Below, one piece after another: positions 56,690 through 64,000 of a DNA stretch of 64,000 bases. Made by a program: the position numbers and the translations under genes. How positions within the stretch are numbered: the stretch's first letter is position 1; every line of letters starts with the position of its first letter. Below the pieces are notes generated by a model, which was not told the origin of the DNA, did no database searches, and saw only the letters and a list, made by a program, of their open reading frames with translations. The stretch comes from Chitinophaga parva (lineage in GTDB: Bacteria; Bacteroidota; Bacteroidia; Chitinophagales; Chitinophagaceae), in contig NZ_QCYK01000003.1 in assembly GCF_003071345.1 (NCBI RefSeq), positions 1,120,459 through 1,184,458 of the forward strand, written 5' to 3'.

Positions 56690-57169
56690 ATGAGTTTAAA
56701 CTTTCACGCAGATTTAGCAACAGGCCGCAAGGCAGAATATGATGTTGCTGATATATTTAAACTAGCAGGCTTCCACACAACAGTTCTCCCAGATACAGAT
56801 TTATTTTCTTCGCACGACATAGAAGTCCAGCACCCAGAAGGTAGTTTAAAAACAATTGAAGTCAAAAGCGACCACATAGCCCCATACACCAAAAATGTTG
56901 CGGTAGAGTTCCAAAAAAGAAAAGATAATAAAATTATACCATCTGGTATTTCAATTAGCAACGCAGATTATATTGTTTATTGTTTTCCTCAACATCCCTC
57001 CTTCTATCTAATCCCCCTCCCCGATCTTCTTTCCCTCCTTTCAAACAAAAAATACAAATACACCAGATGGGGTGGTGATGAAAATATAAGTCATCTAGCA
57101 CTTTTTGATTTTGATTTTTTCAAGAAAGAATGTGTTGCTATTAATGCGAATGTTTTAAAAAGGATTTGA
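56690..57169 (+). CDS. PD-(D/E)XK-like nuclease
   Basis: A 159-residue protein with the restriction-endonuclease-like pattern: helix with Glu 'TGRKAEYDVADIFKLAGFHTTV', then 'DTDLFSSHDIEVQHPEGSLKTIEVKSDHIA'. The Asp (HDIEV) and Glu-x-Lys (IEVKSD) supply the metal-binding core. Similar phage enzymes act in Holliday-junction or packaging-related cleavage. It lies in a short run of same-strand genes before the terminase. Confidence 0.72.
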   Translation: MSLNFHADLATGRKAEYDVADIFKLAGFHTTVLPDTDLFSSHDIEVQHPEGSLKTIEVKSDHIAPYTKNVAVEFQKRKDNKIIPSGISISNADYIVYCFPQHPSFYLIPLPDLLSLLSNKKYKYTRWGGDENISHLALFDFDFFKKECVAINANVLKRI

Positions 57170-57198
57170 AGCAATATTTAAAATAGAAACAAGTAACA

Positions 57199-57609
57199 AT
57201 GGAAAAGAGACAATTATTCAAAAGCATTTACAGTATAATACATCACATTGAATACTATGAGAAATACAAAACATTCAACATCCCTGCGGAAGATGGGCAG
57301 GTAATAAAAAATATCTGGATTGCGCTAAACAACACCCCTGTAGATGTAACCTGTCCTCAATGTGTAGCAACTGCGTTATCCGTTATATCAAGCTATTTTC
57401 ACAGGGAATATCCCATTTACATCTACGAACTTGAAGAGGCCGAACGCGAAGCTATCAAAGCAGAAATAGAGGCCGAATACAGAAAAGCAACATTGCTAGA
57501 TGTATTGGCGGGTATGCAGCCAAAGACAGAGGAAAAAACCAACCAACCACAGCCACAACCAAAGAAGGTTTTTAGAGGCTCAAATTTCAATTCAAATGGC
57601 AAGAAGTAG
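57199..57609 (+). CDS. Phage-type hypothetical protein
   Basis: A 136-residue protein with a Cys pair ('DVTCPQCVATALSVISSYF') in the middle, an acidic helix ('ELEEAEREAIKAEIEAEYRKA') and a Gln/Pro-rich tail ending in basic residues. No family recognised. Its last 14 bases overlap the start of the terminase-small-subunit-like gene, so the two are probably translated in sequence. Confidence 0.65.
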   Translation: MEKRQLFKSIYSIIHHIEYYEKYKTFNIPAEDGQVIKNIWIALNNTPVDVTCPQCVATALSVISSYFHREYPIYIYELEEAEREAIKAEIEAEYRKATLLDVLAGMQPKTEEKTNQPQPQPKKVFRGSNFNSNGKK

Positions 57610-58004
57610 CACAACATGGAAACCAGGACACAAGCCCCCCCATCAGTCCAGGAAGGCCCAAAGGATCGAAGAATGAAGTAACCACCAATATCAAAAATGC
57701 GATCCTAAATATTGCTGAGAAACGCATCGGAAGACTTGAAGCCGATTTAGATAAGATGACTCCTTATCAAGCATGGCAAACGATCAACAATCTTTTAAAG
57801 TATGCGGTCCCTGTAATGTCCTCAAAAGAGCTTGAGATTAGTAGTAATGTCCCCATGCAGTTTGAGTTAGTCTTAAACCCAATGGCGCCAAAGAAGCCAG
57901 AAGGCATAGCAGCAGCAGATTTTGAAGAGATTCCTGAAAATAAACTTATCGAGTTAACCAATGAGAATTGTCCTACCAGGAATCGAACTAACGAAGAAAA
58001 GTAA
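57596..58004 (+). CDS. Terminase small-subunit-like / DUF5681-type protein, frame changes at a C7 run
   Basis: Reading starts with ATG at 57596 (MARSSTTWKPGHKPP) and stops at a TGA at 57,671-57,673 in that frame. One base after the run of seven C at 57,635-57,641, the next frame continues 'ISPGRPKGSKNEVTTNIKNA' through 'MTPYQAWQTINNLLKYAV' to 58,004. 'TTWKPG...GRPKGSKN' is the standard N-terminus of phage DUF5681/small-terminase proteins, so both parts belong to one gene of about 135 residues. This may be programmed +1 frameshifting, a mutation or a sequence error. It precedes the large subunit. Confidence 0.6.
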
Positions 58005-58031
58005 TTTATAACTTATTTACTATCAATAACT

Positions 58032-58059
58032 ATGGAGGTATTACGCCTCCATTTTTTTT
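58032..58059 (+). terminator. Terminator between terminase subunits
   Basis: ATGGAGG (58032-58038) pairs with CCTCCAT (58046-58052), followed by a T-tract to 58,059. A GGTTACTAAAC word at 58,076-58,086 repeats one at 50,705-50,715. Confidence 0.7.
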
Positions 58060-58121
58060 GTTGGGTTACTGATTTGGTTACTAAACCCGCCCAAAACCTA
58101 TTTAAATAATAAAAAAAATTA

Positions 58122-59327
58122 ATGCATGAAACACAAAAGAAGCAAATACAAATAACCCTGCATGAAGGCCAATTAAATGTTTTCAACAACCATTCCAGAT
58201 TTAGAATTATTCAGGCTGGAAGAAGATGGGGAAAAAGTACATTATCCTGTGCTATTGCTATAAGTGAAATGTTTCAAGCGCATACAGTTTTCTTCTTAAC
58301 CCCTACACACGACCTGAACAAGACCCTATTCAATGAAATGCTTAAATGGCTACCAGAACAGGCTGTAAAAGCTGCCAATAAAAGTGAATTATCAATTGAA
58401 TTAATCAATGGTGGTACTGCAAAATGGTTCAGTGCAGAATCAGCAGGCCAGATGAGAGGACGCAAAGCCCATTTCCTTGTAATTGATGAAGGTAGTTTTA
58501 TTTCTGATCTTCAGGATATATATAATTCAATCTGTCTGCCATTACTGATAGATTACAAAGGAAAAGTACTAGCTATATCAACACCAAACGGTCACACCTT
58601 CTTCGACAAACTCTTTCTCAAAGGTATCAACAAGGAACCTGACTACGCATCTTTCACATTCACCAGTTATGAAAACCCATTATTGGATGCAAATGAGATT
58701 GAAACAATGCGTCAAAACATGCCTGACAGGCAATTCAAGATTGAGATTTTAGCGCAAAGAATTGATAGCAACGATTCAAACCCATTTGGAGAAGATAACA
58801 TTGTAAAGAATATAACCCCAACTCTATCAACTAAGCCACCAGTTATTTTTGCTTTGGACGTTGCAAAGGTATATGACTACAGCGTATTGATCGGACTAGA
58901 TGAAGATGGAACCATGTGTTACTTTGATCGTTTTCGATTGAATTATGAATTAACAGTCCAAAGAGTTAAGCGTATCAGATCAATCAGCGAAGCAAAGTTA
59001 ATTGTTGATTCCACTGGTGTAGGCAATGCAGTGATGGAAATGATAAAGAAAGAAGTGAGCAATGTAGAAGGATTCATCTTTACGGGTAGTAGCAAACCTC
59101 TTATAATCAATAAGTTAATCTTAGCTATTGAACAAGGAAAAGTAAAGTACACTGAACAAGTAGCAAATGAATTATATACCTATGAAATGAAGATAGGTAT
59201 AAATGGAAACGTCACCTACAATGGTGCCGCAGGAACGCATGATGACTGTGTTGCTTCTTTAGCCATGGCCTACTACCATCTTATCAGAGTAACCCATGCC
59301 GCCAACTGGAAGCTGTACACTATTTAA
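58122..59327 (+). CDS. terL: Phage terminase large subunit
   Basis: A 401-residue ATPase-nuclease. The ATPase half has Walker A 'QAGRRWGKSTLSCAIAIS' near residue 30, adenine-region 'TVFFLTPTHDLNKTLF', Walker B 'KAHFLVIDEGSFISD' near 120 and the coupling motif 'VLAISTPNGHTFFD'. The nuclease half has 'PPVIFALDVAKVYDYSVLIGL' (Asp), 'AKLIVDSTGVGNAVMEMI' (Asp) and 'GTHDDCVASLAMAYYHL' (Asp-Asp). TerL packages DNA into a prohead. No portal or prohead gene is visible after it. Confidence 0.93.
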   Translation: MHETQKKQIQITLHEGQLNVFNNHSRFRIIQAGRRWGKSTLSCAIAISEMFQAHTVFFLTPTHDLNKTLFNEMLKWLPEQAVKAANKSELSIELINGGTAKWFSAESAGQMRGRKAHFLVIDEGSFISDLQDIYNSICLPLLIDYKGKVLAISTPNGHTFFDKLFLKGINKEPDYASFTFTSYENPLLDANEIETMRQNMPDRQFKIEILAQRIDSNDSNPFGEDNIVKNITPTLSTKPPVIFALDVAKVYDYSVLIGLDEDGTMCYFDRFRLNYELTVQRVKRIRSISEAKLIVDSTGVGNAVMEMIKKEVSNVEGFIFTGSSKPLIINKLILAIEQGKVKYTEQVANELYTYEMKIGINGNVTYNGAAGTHDDCVASLAMAYYHLIRVTHAANWKLYTI

Positions 59328-59342
59328 AAGTAAAAAAAATAA

Positions 59343-59900
59343 ATGGCAATAGAAACACCTACATCATGGAAAGACGTAAAATTGAAACACTTCATCAAAA
59401 TACTTGAACTCGCATTACCTACTGAATTGGGTGATGGGGAAAACTTATTTGAAGGGATAGACTATCGTTTCAATGTTCTTTCAATAATTACAGACAAACC
59501 GGTTGATTACTTTGAATCACTACCCATCAATGAATCCTTGCCTATGCTACAAACAACTAGTTTTTTAGATACCGAAATAAATGTAGATAATCATCAAGCT
59601 GCTTACACAATAAAACCTATTGACAAAGTCAAACTTTCCGACTTTATTTTATTCATGAATTTATCAGTTGATCCCTACAAAAATATGGCTACTATTTTAA
59701 AACATTTTATTGCGGAAGACTTAACAGAAGAACAGATCAACGACCTTGATATGTTAACAATCAACTCTCTTTTTTTTTGCTTACGCCAATCTGCGAAACA
59801 ATCAATCAAGCGTTCCATCAGGGAGACCAGCAAGACACTAATGAAGCAGATAGTGACACAGAAAATACCGGCATTATTCAGAAGGAAAATCAAGAAATAA
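59343..59900 (+). CDS. Putative tail assembly chaperone, 5' reading frame
   Basis: A 185-residue protein, 15 bp after terL. 'SWKDVKLKHFIKILELALPTE' and the acidic, helix-rich body resemble Bacteroidota phage proteins in the position of lambda gpG. At 59,770-59,778 a run of nine T lies inside the gene, and an open frame shifted by -1 begins there and runs to 60,061. That layout (G, then G-T by -1 slippage) is typical of tail assembly chaperones, but it is inferred from position and slippery run only. Confidence 0.55.
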   Translation: MAIETPTSWKDVKLKHFIKILELALPTELGDGENLFEGIDYRFNVLSIITDKPVDYFESLPINESLPMLQTTSFLDTEINVDNHQAAYTIKPIDKVKLSDFILFMNLSVDPYKNMATILKHFIAEDLTEEQINDLDMLTINSLFFCLRQSAKQSIKRSIRETSKTLMKQIVTQKIPALFRRKIKK

Positions 59901-60061
59901 AAACAAAACTCTATAAGGTATTTGGTTGGCACTGGCTGTGCAAGGAAATTGCTGATTACCTGAATGAATCATTTTTCACAACAATAGAAAGAGAAGCATT
60001 GGAAATAGCTGGAGTCTATCAAATTATGAACGCAAGGAATGAATACCTCAAACTAAAGTAA
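59777..60061 (+). CDS. 3' reading frame of the putative tail-chaperone pair (expressed by -1 frameshift)
   Basis: This 94-codon open frame overlaps the end of the previous gene and has no ATG start or ribosome site near its 5' end, only a TTG inside the T-run. Its sequence is protein-like ('YKVFGWHWLCKEIADYLNESFFTTIEREALEIAGVY'). Reading the T9 run with a one-base backward slip would fuse it to residues 1-145 of the 59,343 product. The stop abuts the next start at 60,062. Confidence 0.55.
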   Translation: MLTPICETINQAFHQGDQQDTNEADSDTENTGIIQKENQEIKTKLYKVFGWHWLCKEIADYLNESFFTTIEREALEIAGVYQIMNARNEYLKLK

Positions 60062-60658
60062 ATGGCAAGAAAAATAAATGATTCATTAAATAAACTTGAT
60101 TCATTAGGTACCTCAAAGGATAGTTTTGAAGTGGTAACTGGCGGTAGCAGCGTAGTTGAATGCATTGAATTGGCTCTGGGTAATTTTATTCAAAGAGTAA
60201 TCAAGAACATCCAAGATGCTGACATGATAGTTACAGGACAGATTGAAGATATCTCAATCCAGGTGGAATCAGATGTAGTTAATGTTCTTGCCAATGAATA
60301 TCTAGTCTACCAAGATAAGGGCGTGAACCCATCAGGGCAGCAATTATACAACACTCCATTTTCCTACAGAGAACTCCCTCCACCCTATCAGGTATTTATC
60401 GATTACATAAAAACAAAAAATCTTCAACTTCGCAATAATGAAACTTACTATGGCAAGCCCTCACCACATAAGGATTTGACAGATGAAGAAGAAATTGAAA
60501 AAGCAGCTCATGCAATGGCCATGTCTATTTTCAAGAAAAAAGGTATAAAACCAAGGGATATTTATTCAAGAGAAATCCCGCAACTAATCAAAGATATTCA
60601 ATCATTAGTTACGGGGTTTGCTGCGGAGCAGATTAAGGAGGTGTTTGTGTCGAAATAG
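60062..60658 (+). CDS. Putative phage tail-completion / HK97 gp10-like protein
   Basis: A 198-residue protein. 'NEYLVYQDKGVNPSGQQLYNTPFSYRELPPPYQVFIDYI' and the terminal 'GIKPRDIYSREIPQLIKDIQSLVTGFAAEQIKEVF' are like neck or tail-joining proteins of siphoviruses, which end with a long helix after a beta core. It starts one base after the chaperone frame. The assignment is moderate and based on layout. Confidence 0.5.
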   Translation: MARKINDSLNKLDSLGTSKDSFEVVTGGSSVVECIELALGNFIQRVIKNIQDADMIVTGQIEDISIQVESDVVNVLANEYLVYQDKGVNPSGQQLYNTPFSYRELPPPYQVFIDYIKTKNLQLRNNETYYGKPSPHKDLTDEEEIEKAAHAMAMSIFKKKGIKPRDIYSREIPQLIKDIQSLVTGFAAEQIKEVFVSK

Positions 60659-60678
60659 GAATTTCGTATTTTTAACTT

Positions 60679-61491
60679 ATGAATAAAATTGAGAACAAGT
60701 TAATCAATAGGGAACTAGAACCTAATATAAAGTCTGCATATGCATACTGTTCAGACAGAATTGATAGTCTTGTTGATTATAGCCTTGGAATTCTCAAACC
60801 AGAATTAAAAATAACCAGCAATTCACTAGGTGACTCTGGACCAATATTTATATTTAGGCATATACTTGACTTGTTAGATTCAATCTCATTGTTGATTAGA
60901 ACAGGAAGTTCGGCCACCCCTCAATTACTTTTGCGTGCGCTTTTCGAATCATATGTCTACCTAGTATATATCGCGGAAAAAGACACATTACGAAGGCAAA
61001 ATGCATATGTGGCATTTAATAGCCTTGAAAATTACATATATGATAAGAAGAAAGGTATTAATACATCAGATCAAAGATTTATCGATGCAACATTTCTTTT
61101 TTCAAAACAGCCATATAAAGAAATCCTTGAAAACTACGAGAACAAAAATGCTGAACATTGGTATTCCCTTTTTGGAGGACCTACTTCGTTTAAAAAGCTA
61201 CTTAGATATTTGAAATTAGAGGACTTATATTATTCAAAAATATATAAAGACTACTCGGAAAATGTTCATGGAACAAATCAATCTATGAGAAATCTTAGAC
61301 CACTTCCAGAAGGTGGGATAGAATTTCCCCCACTAAGAGATTACCAGTATGTCGGTGAAATATTTGGAGTTGCGATAATGATAGCTTGCCAATCCCTAAC
61401 TTACTTTGCAGAAATACGCAAGCTCACTAATCTAGGTGACATCTTAAAGGTAGTCAATGACTACAGCAACGACTACGATTTCTCCGACTAG
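60679..61491 (+). CDS. DUF5677-like accessory protein
   Basis: A 270-residue, mostly helical protein: 'RHILDLLDSISLLIRTGSSATPQLLLRALFESYVYLVYIAEKD' near residues 55-95 and 'YSENVHGTNQSMRNLRPLPEGG' near 195. These match the look of DUF5677/AbiV-like proteins, some of which occur in phage-defence and abortive-infection settings. It interrupts the run of tail-like genes and is followed by a gene on the other strand, so it is probably an accessory (moron) gene. Function is inferred only. Confidence 0.55.
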   Translation: MNKIENKLINRELEPNIKSAYAYCSDRIDSLVDYSLGILKPELKITSNSLGDSGPIFIFRHILDLLDSISLLIRTGSSATPQLLLRALFESYVYLVYIAEKDTLRRQNAYVAFNSLENYIYDKKKGINTSDQRFIDATFLFSKQPYKEILENYENKNAEHWYSLFGGPTSFKKLLRYLKLEDLYYSKIYKDYSENVHGTNQSMRNLRPLPEGGIEFPPLRDYQYVGEIFGVAIMIACQSLTYFAEIRKLTNLGDILKVVNDYSNDYDFSD

Positions 61492-61751
61492 CCCAAGAAA
61501 CCACCTTGGTTCTCTCGCCTATGATTTAAATTAATTGCATCAACTATCCTATTTAGTCTATCTGTTGCATCGCTAGGAATATCGCCTCCAATAAAGACCC
61601 AGTCTCCATTTTGTTGACCAACCCTCACGTTGATTAATTCGCCTTCAGATTCAAACGAAATGTGATAACGAATGCTATTGTCCAGAAGATATGTAACCTT
61701 CTGAAAGGTCATATCAATACCCTGAATGTTAATTGCAAAAATCTCTGCCAT
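61488..61751 (-). CDS. Small hypothetical protein, minus strand, tail-to-tail with the DUF5677-like gene
   Basis: 87 residues from ATG at 61751 ('MAEIFAINIQGIDMTFQKVTYLLDN'); a longer start at 61778 is less likely. It is beta-rich with 'VRVGQQNGDWVFIGGDIPSDATDRLNRIVDAINL'. No family recognised. Its stop overlaps that of the gene at 60,679 by four bases. The reversed strand marks an insertion of accessory genes within the tail region. Confidence 0.6.
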   Translation of the reverse strand: MAEIFAINIQGIDMTFQKVTYLLDNSIRYHISFESEGELINVRVGQQNGDWVFIGGDIPSDATDRLNRIVDAINLNHRRENQGGFLG

Positions 61752-61797
61752 AAAAAAAATTTTGTTTAAACAAAGCAACGAAAATATTTAAACAATA

Positions 61798-63006
61798 ATG
61801 GCAATAACTTTAAATAATTTTCCAAAAAACTTCACCCCATCTGGAAACGCTATTATGTTTGCAATAAATAGCGATAATAGTGACATAGTTTATTTCACTG
61901 CAGAGGTCAAAGATGCAGTTACAAGCAACACAATCGCAACATTGCATCTTGAATGTACACCTTCAAATCAAACAGGTGCATACATAAATCTTTCAAGTAT
62001 ACTGAATAGCTACGTAGGCTATGAGTTTACAAATTACGTAGACAATTACATAGATACTTACACCAAGCAAATACTATCATACAAAGTAACCTTTACTGAG
62101 ATGTATAATAACGCTGGTGCAATAACTGCTGGTGCTACTTTAACGACTGATATTTTCAATGTATTTCTATCAAACTTGGATACGATCAGCTATTTTAATT
62201 ACACCGAAAACACCTACGTTTTAACAAGTGGCCAGTTGGCTAAGTTTATGACTGCAAAGCCAAACAATTTAAAAATAAACTATGATTCAATTGAAGGCTT
62301 ATATTTTATGCAAGATGCATATAAGCCAACAATGAAAGTAGTGTTTAAGGCATACAACACAAGCAACACCATAATTCAAACAGCAACAACACCTACGTTC
62401 ACTACAACCAACAAGATAATCCGCATTAATTGCAGCCCAAAAAAGATATTCACAGAAGCGCAGTTTAATGCAGCAGCTTACTTTACAGCTCAGTTGTTTG
62501 ACAACAGCAATGTTGCATTGAGCGAAATACGTACTTATTATGTCGATCAAATGCCCTGTTCTTTCAAGAAGTTAAACGTTACATGGTTAAATAGACAAGG
62601 TGGCTATGACAGTTATACTTTTGTGAACCCTGAACCCACCTATTCAACTACAAGTAGAAATACAATCCAAATAAACAACATGAAAGCAGACAGCACAGGT
62701 TTGATCAGCGACAATAACGCAGGTATCTTCAATCAAACAACAAAGCAGCTATCCGCACCTACAGAATTATCATTGAAAGTAAATACCCGTCCACTAACAG
62801 ATATCGAAAATTACTGGCTGGCGGATCTTCTTCAAAGCCCTCACGTCCTCCTTCAGGTAAACGATACCGTATTTATACCCATTTCAATTACTGAAAACAA
62901 CCAGGTACTTACCAGCAGGAGATATATAAAAGACACTGCTAATATCAAGCAATACACACTCCAACTACCTGATGGCTTCAATCTTTTGTCTTTCAATATC
63001 TTATAA
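61798..63006 (+). CDS. Phage structural protein, probably tail-tip or fibre-like
   Basis: A 402-residue, strand-rich, Thr/Asn-rich protein without signal peptide. It opens 'AITLNNFPKNFTPSGNAIMFAINSDNSDIVYFTAEVKDA' and ends 'TANIKQYTLQLPDGFNLLSFNIL'. The composition and length suit a tail-associated beta structure; the exact class is not recognised. It is the largest gene after the accessory pair and is followed by a strong terminator. Confidence 0.55.
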   Translation: MAITLNNFPKNFTPSGNAIMFAINSDNSDIVYFTAEVKDAVTSNTIATLHLECTPSNQTGAYINLSSILNSYVGYEFTNYVDNYIDTYTKQILSYKVTFTEMYNNAGAITAGATLTTDIFNVFLSNLDTISYFNYTENTYVLTSGQLAKFMTAKPNNLKINYDSIEGLYFMQDAYKPTMKVVFKAYNTSNTIIQTATTPTFTTTNKIIRINCSPKKIFTEAQFNAAAYFTAQLFDNSNVALSEIRTYYVDQMPCSFKKLNVTWLNRQGGYDSYTFVNPEPTYSTTSRNTIQINNMKADSTGLISDNNAGIFNQTTKQLSAPTELSLKVNTRPLTDIENYWLADLLQSPHVLLQVNDTVFIPISITENNQVLTSRRYIKDTANIKQYTLQLPDGFNLLSFNIL

Positions 63007-63115
63007 TAATGAATGTTACCAATTGCCATTTTTAATGTATTGATACTGACAGGCTCTCATGTCCGAGGGTCATTTTTCCACTAGATGATGACGAACAATT
63101 AAAGACAATCCTTTG

Positions 63116-63143
63116 CCCAGGGTATTCCTACCCTGGGTTTTTT
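63116..63143 (+). terminator. Rho-independent terminator
   Basis: CCCAGGGTA (63116-63124) pairs with TACCCTGGG (63129-63137), loop TTCC, followed by TTTTTTG. It ends the structural-protein transcript. Confidence 0.88.
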
Positions 63144-63193
63144 GTTTCAAAATAACAAATTTACTCTTTATTTGCTAAAAAAATTAGCATTTT

Positions 63194-63472
63194 ATGAGAT
63201 TGCCTTATATAGAATTATTTGGTTATGTGACGTGTGGTAGTGATTATTGGTATTATGAACTACGGCAACCACTAGGCAATCCAGGTAGCTACATCCTGGC
63301 TATTAACAGAATGGAAGCAATGACACTCTATTCATATGCGGATGGTGAATGGCATGCACGTTTTTATTGGGGATGCCCTGCTTTCACCCAGGCAGATATA
63401 GACATTTTGGGGGAAATGATTGAAGAAGAGACGGAGAGAATTAAAAATGTGGAAAAAACATCTTATTTATAA
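63194..63472 (+). CDS. Small hypothetical protein of the element
   Basis: A 92-residue protein rich in aromatic residues ('CGSDYWYYELRQPLGNPGSYILAINRMEAMTLYSYADGEWHARFYWGCP') with an acidic helical end ('EMIEEETERIKNVEKT'). No family recognised. It is the first gene after the terminator and may be expressed independently. Confidence 0.6.
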   Translation: MRLPYIELFGYVTCGSDYWYYELRQPLGNPGSYILAINRMEAMTLYSYADGEWHARFYWGCPAFTQADIDILGEMIEEETERIKNVEKTSYL

Positions 63473-63509
63473 ATTTTGACTACCATATATTCACAAAAAA
63501 AAGAATGAT

Positions 63510-63791
63510 ATGAATGATATAAATAGTATTCTACAAAAGTTACAAGAAAGAAAACCAAAATTCAAAATAGGTGATGTGGTTTATTTGGCAGCAGGTGGCA
63601 AGGCAGCAATTAACAAAATCATGGGAGGTCCCTTCTTCAACGAATATTATGAATGCGTTTGGGGGAATGATAAAACAAGCCAGATTCAAATTGCTGAGTT
63701 TCATGAATCAATATTATTTTCGGAATCACAAACAAGCAATGAAGCTGCTGGGGAACAAGCAAAAGAACTTCTGCAAAAAAAGCACCCATAA
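63510..63791 (+). CDS. DUF2158/YodC-like small protein
   Basis: A 93-residue protein. 'KPKFKIGDVVYLAAGGKAAINKIMGG' followed by 'YYECVWGNDKTSQIQIAEFHESIL' matches the short SH3-like DUF2158 (YodC) pattern, 'F-x-GD-V-x-L-x-x-GG'. Function of the family is not known. It lies between the small gene at 63,194 and the truncated gene at 63,827. Confidence 0.72.
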   Translation: MNDINSILQKLQERKPKFKIGDVVYLAAGGKAAINKIMGGPFFNEYYECVWGNDKTSQIQIAEFHESILFSESQTSNEAAGEQAKELLQKKHP

Positions 63792-63826
63792 CCGAGTGTC
63801 TTTTTATTGCTATTTAAAAGATAAAA

Positions 63827-63904
63827 ATGTTCAGCGTTTTTATCAATGACACAAAGTTAACCCCAAATGACAGTGAAAGCTTCCCTGTAAACGGTAGCAC
63901 ATAA
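63827..63904 (+). pseudogene. 5' fragment of a gene truncated by an IS3-type element
   Basis: An open frame of only 25 codons ('MFSVFINDTKLTPNDSESFPVNG' then stop) with a plausible ribosome site upstream. The frame changes character at about 63,886, where the sequence runs into an IS-like end with a hairpin and then a transposase start. The last few codons are therefore likely IS-derived. The missing part may lie beyond the IS, outside the window. Confidence 0.5.
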
Positions 63905-64000
63905 AAATATAAAAGTGCTACCTTTAAAAGGGAAGAATTATGAAAAAGAGCAAATTCACGGAGAGCCAGATTATAGGCATTCTCAAGTCGCAGGAAAGCG
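63886..64000 (+). mobile_element. Left part of an IS3-family insertion sequence (cut by window edge)
   Basis: The boundary is proposed at TG in TGTAAACGGTAGCAC (63,886) because IS3-family ends start with TG; it is not proven. A hairpin GGTAGCAC/GTGCTACC (63,893-63,900 and 63,915-63,922) lies between the end and the transposase gene. Confidence 0.55.
63940..64000 (+). CDS. IS3-family transposase OrfA, 5' end only
   Basis: The first 20 codons read MKKSKFTESQIIGILKSQES, the standard opening of IS3-family (IS407/IS2-type) OrfA helix-turn-helix proteins. A purine-rich GGAAGAA lies just upstream as ribosome site. The gene continues past the window. Confidence 0.88.
   Translation, partial: MKKSKFTESQIIGILKSQES

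Overview
The window looks like a chromosome segment of a Bacteroidota bacterium, most likely a Chitinophaga-type member of the Chitinophagaceae. The evidence is SusC/SusD pairs, an ECF sigma factor with a FecR-type anti-sigma factor, many secreted glycosidases, a Sec-type (clade II) nitrous oxide reductase cluster and DUF5777 / DUF4961 / DUF5004-like families. This assignment is inferred from gene content, not from a database search. Positions 1 to about 50,500 are GC-rich. From about 50,550 to the right edge the DNA is strongly AT-rich and phage-like.

Region 1 (1-23,913, all minus strand) is a carbohydrate utilisation locus. In transcription order it holds a GH78 rhamnosidase, a GT-C-like membrane protein, a GH92 C-terminal remnant, a secreted GH130 and a GH92. 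Then come the ECF sigma factor, FecR anti-sigma, SusC with an N-terminal STN signalling domain, SusD, a GH38-like enzyme, an SGNH hydrolase and a second GH92. A second SusD lipoprotein, two small lipoproteins and the start of a further outer-membrane protein end the region. GH92 + GH38 + GH130 point to mannose-containing glycans such as alpha-mannan or N-glycans as the target. The STN-SusC / anti-sigma / sigma trio is the usual trans-envelope induction relay.

Region 2 (24,130-45,641) is a nitrogen-oxide respiration and nitrosative-stress locus. One minus-strand operon encodes a RIC/YtfE di-iron repair protein, a DUF2249 protein, a heme-copper-like membrane protein, a MIP18/DUF59 Fe-S factor and an Rrf2 regulator. 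A second heme-copper-like membrane protein diverges from it. Next is a nos operon read from cytochrome c through nosZ, a membrane protein, nosL, nosD, nosF and nosY. A flavodoxin, a second Rrf2 regulator and an unrecognised Cys-rich 593-residue protein follow. A plus-strand operon then encodes YceI-like, two cytochromes c, a DUF5777 barrel, a small Tat protein, a PsrB-like Fe-S protein, an NrfD/PsrC-like protein and an anchored protein; it looks like a quinol-cytochrome electron module without a catalytic molybdoenzyme. Four intergenic regions share an FNR-like ATGAY-N4-ATCA(T/G) site, and three share an AATTAAGGA-N8-TCCTTAATT palindrome that is the likely Rrf2 operator.

Region 3 (45,776-50,134) holds ordinary genes: OsmC, a PEBP-like protein, Pcm, methionine aminopeptidase, an M17-N-like secreted protein and an isochorismatase-like hydrolase.

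Region 4 (about 50,550-64,000) is an AT-rich phage-like element beside a degenerate tRNA-Leu-like sequence. It contains repeat-rich noncoding DNA with tandem repeats of about 47 bp, a 170-nt C-free tract and clustered hairpins. These lie upstream of a 620-residue protein with diverged family-A polymerase motifs. A P-loop protein, a PD-(D/E)XK-like nuclease, a frameshifted terminase small subunit and the terminase large subunit follow. Then come a putative tail-assembly-chaperone pair with a T9 slippery site, tail-like genes and two accessory genes. No portal, capsid or integrase gene is visible. An IS3-type element truncates a small gene at the right edge.
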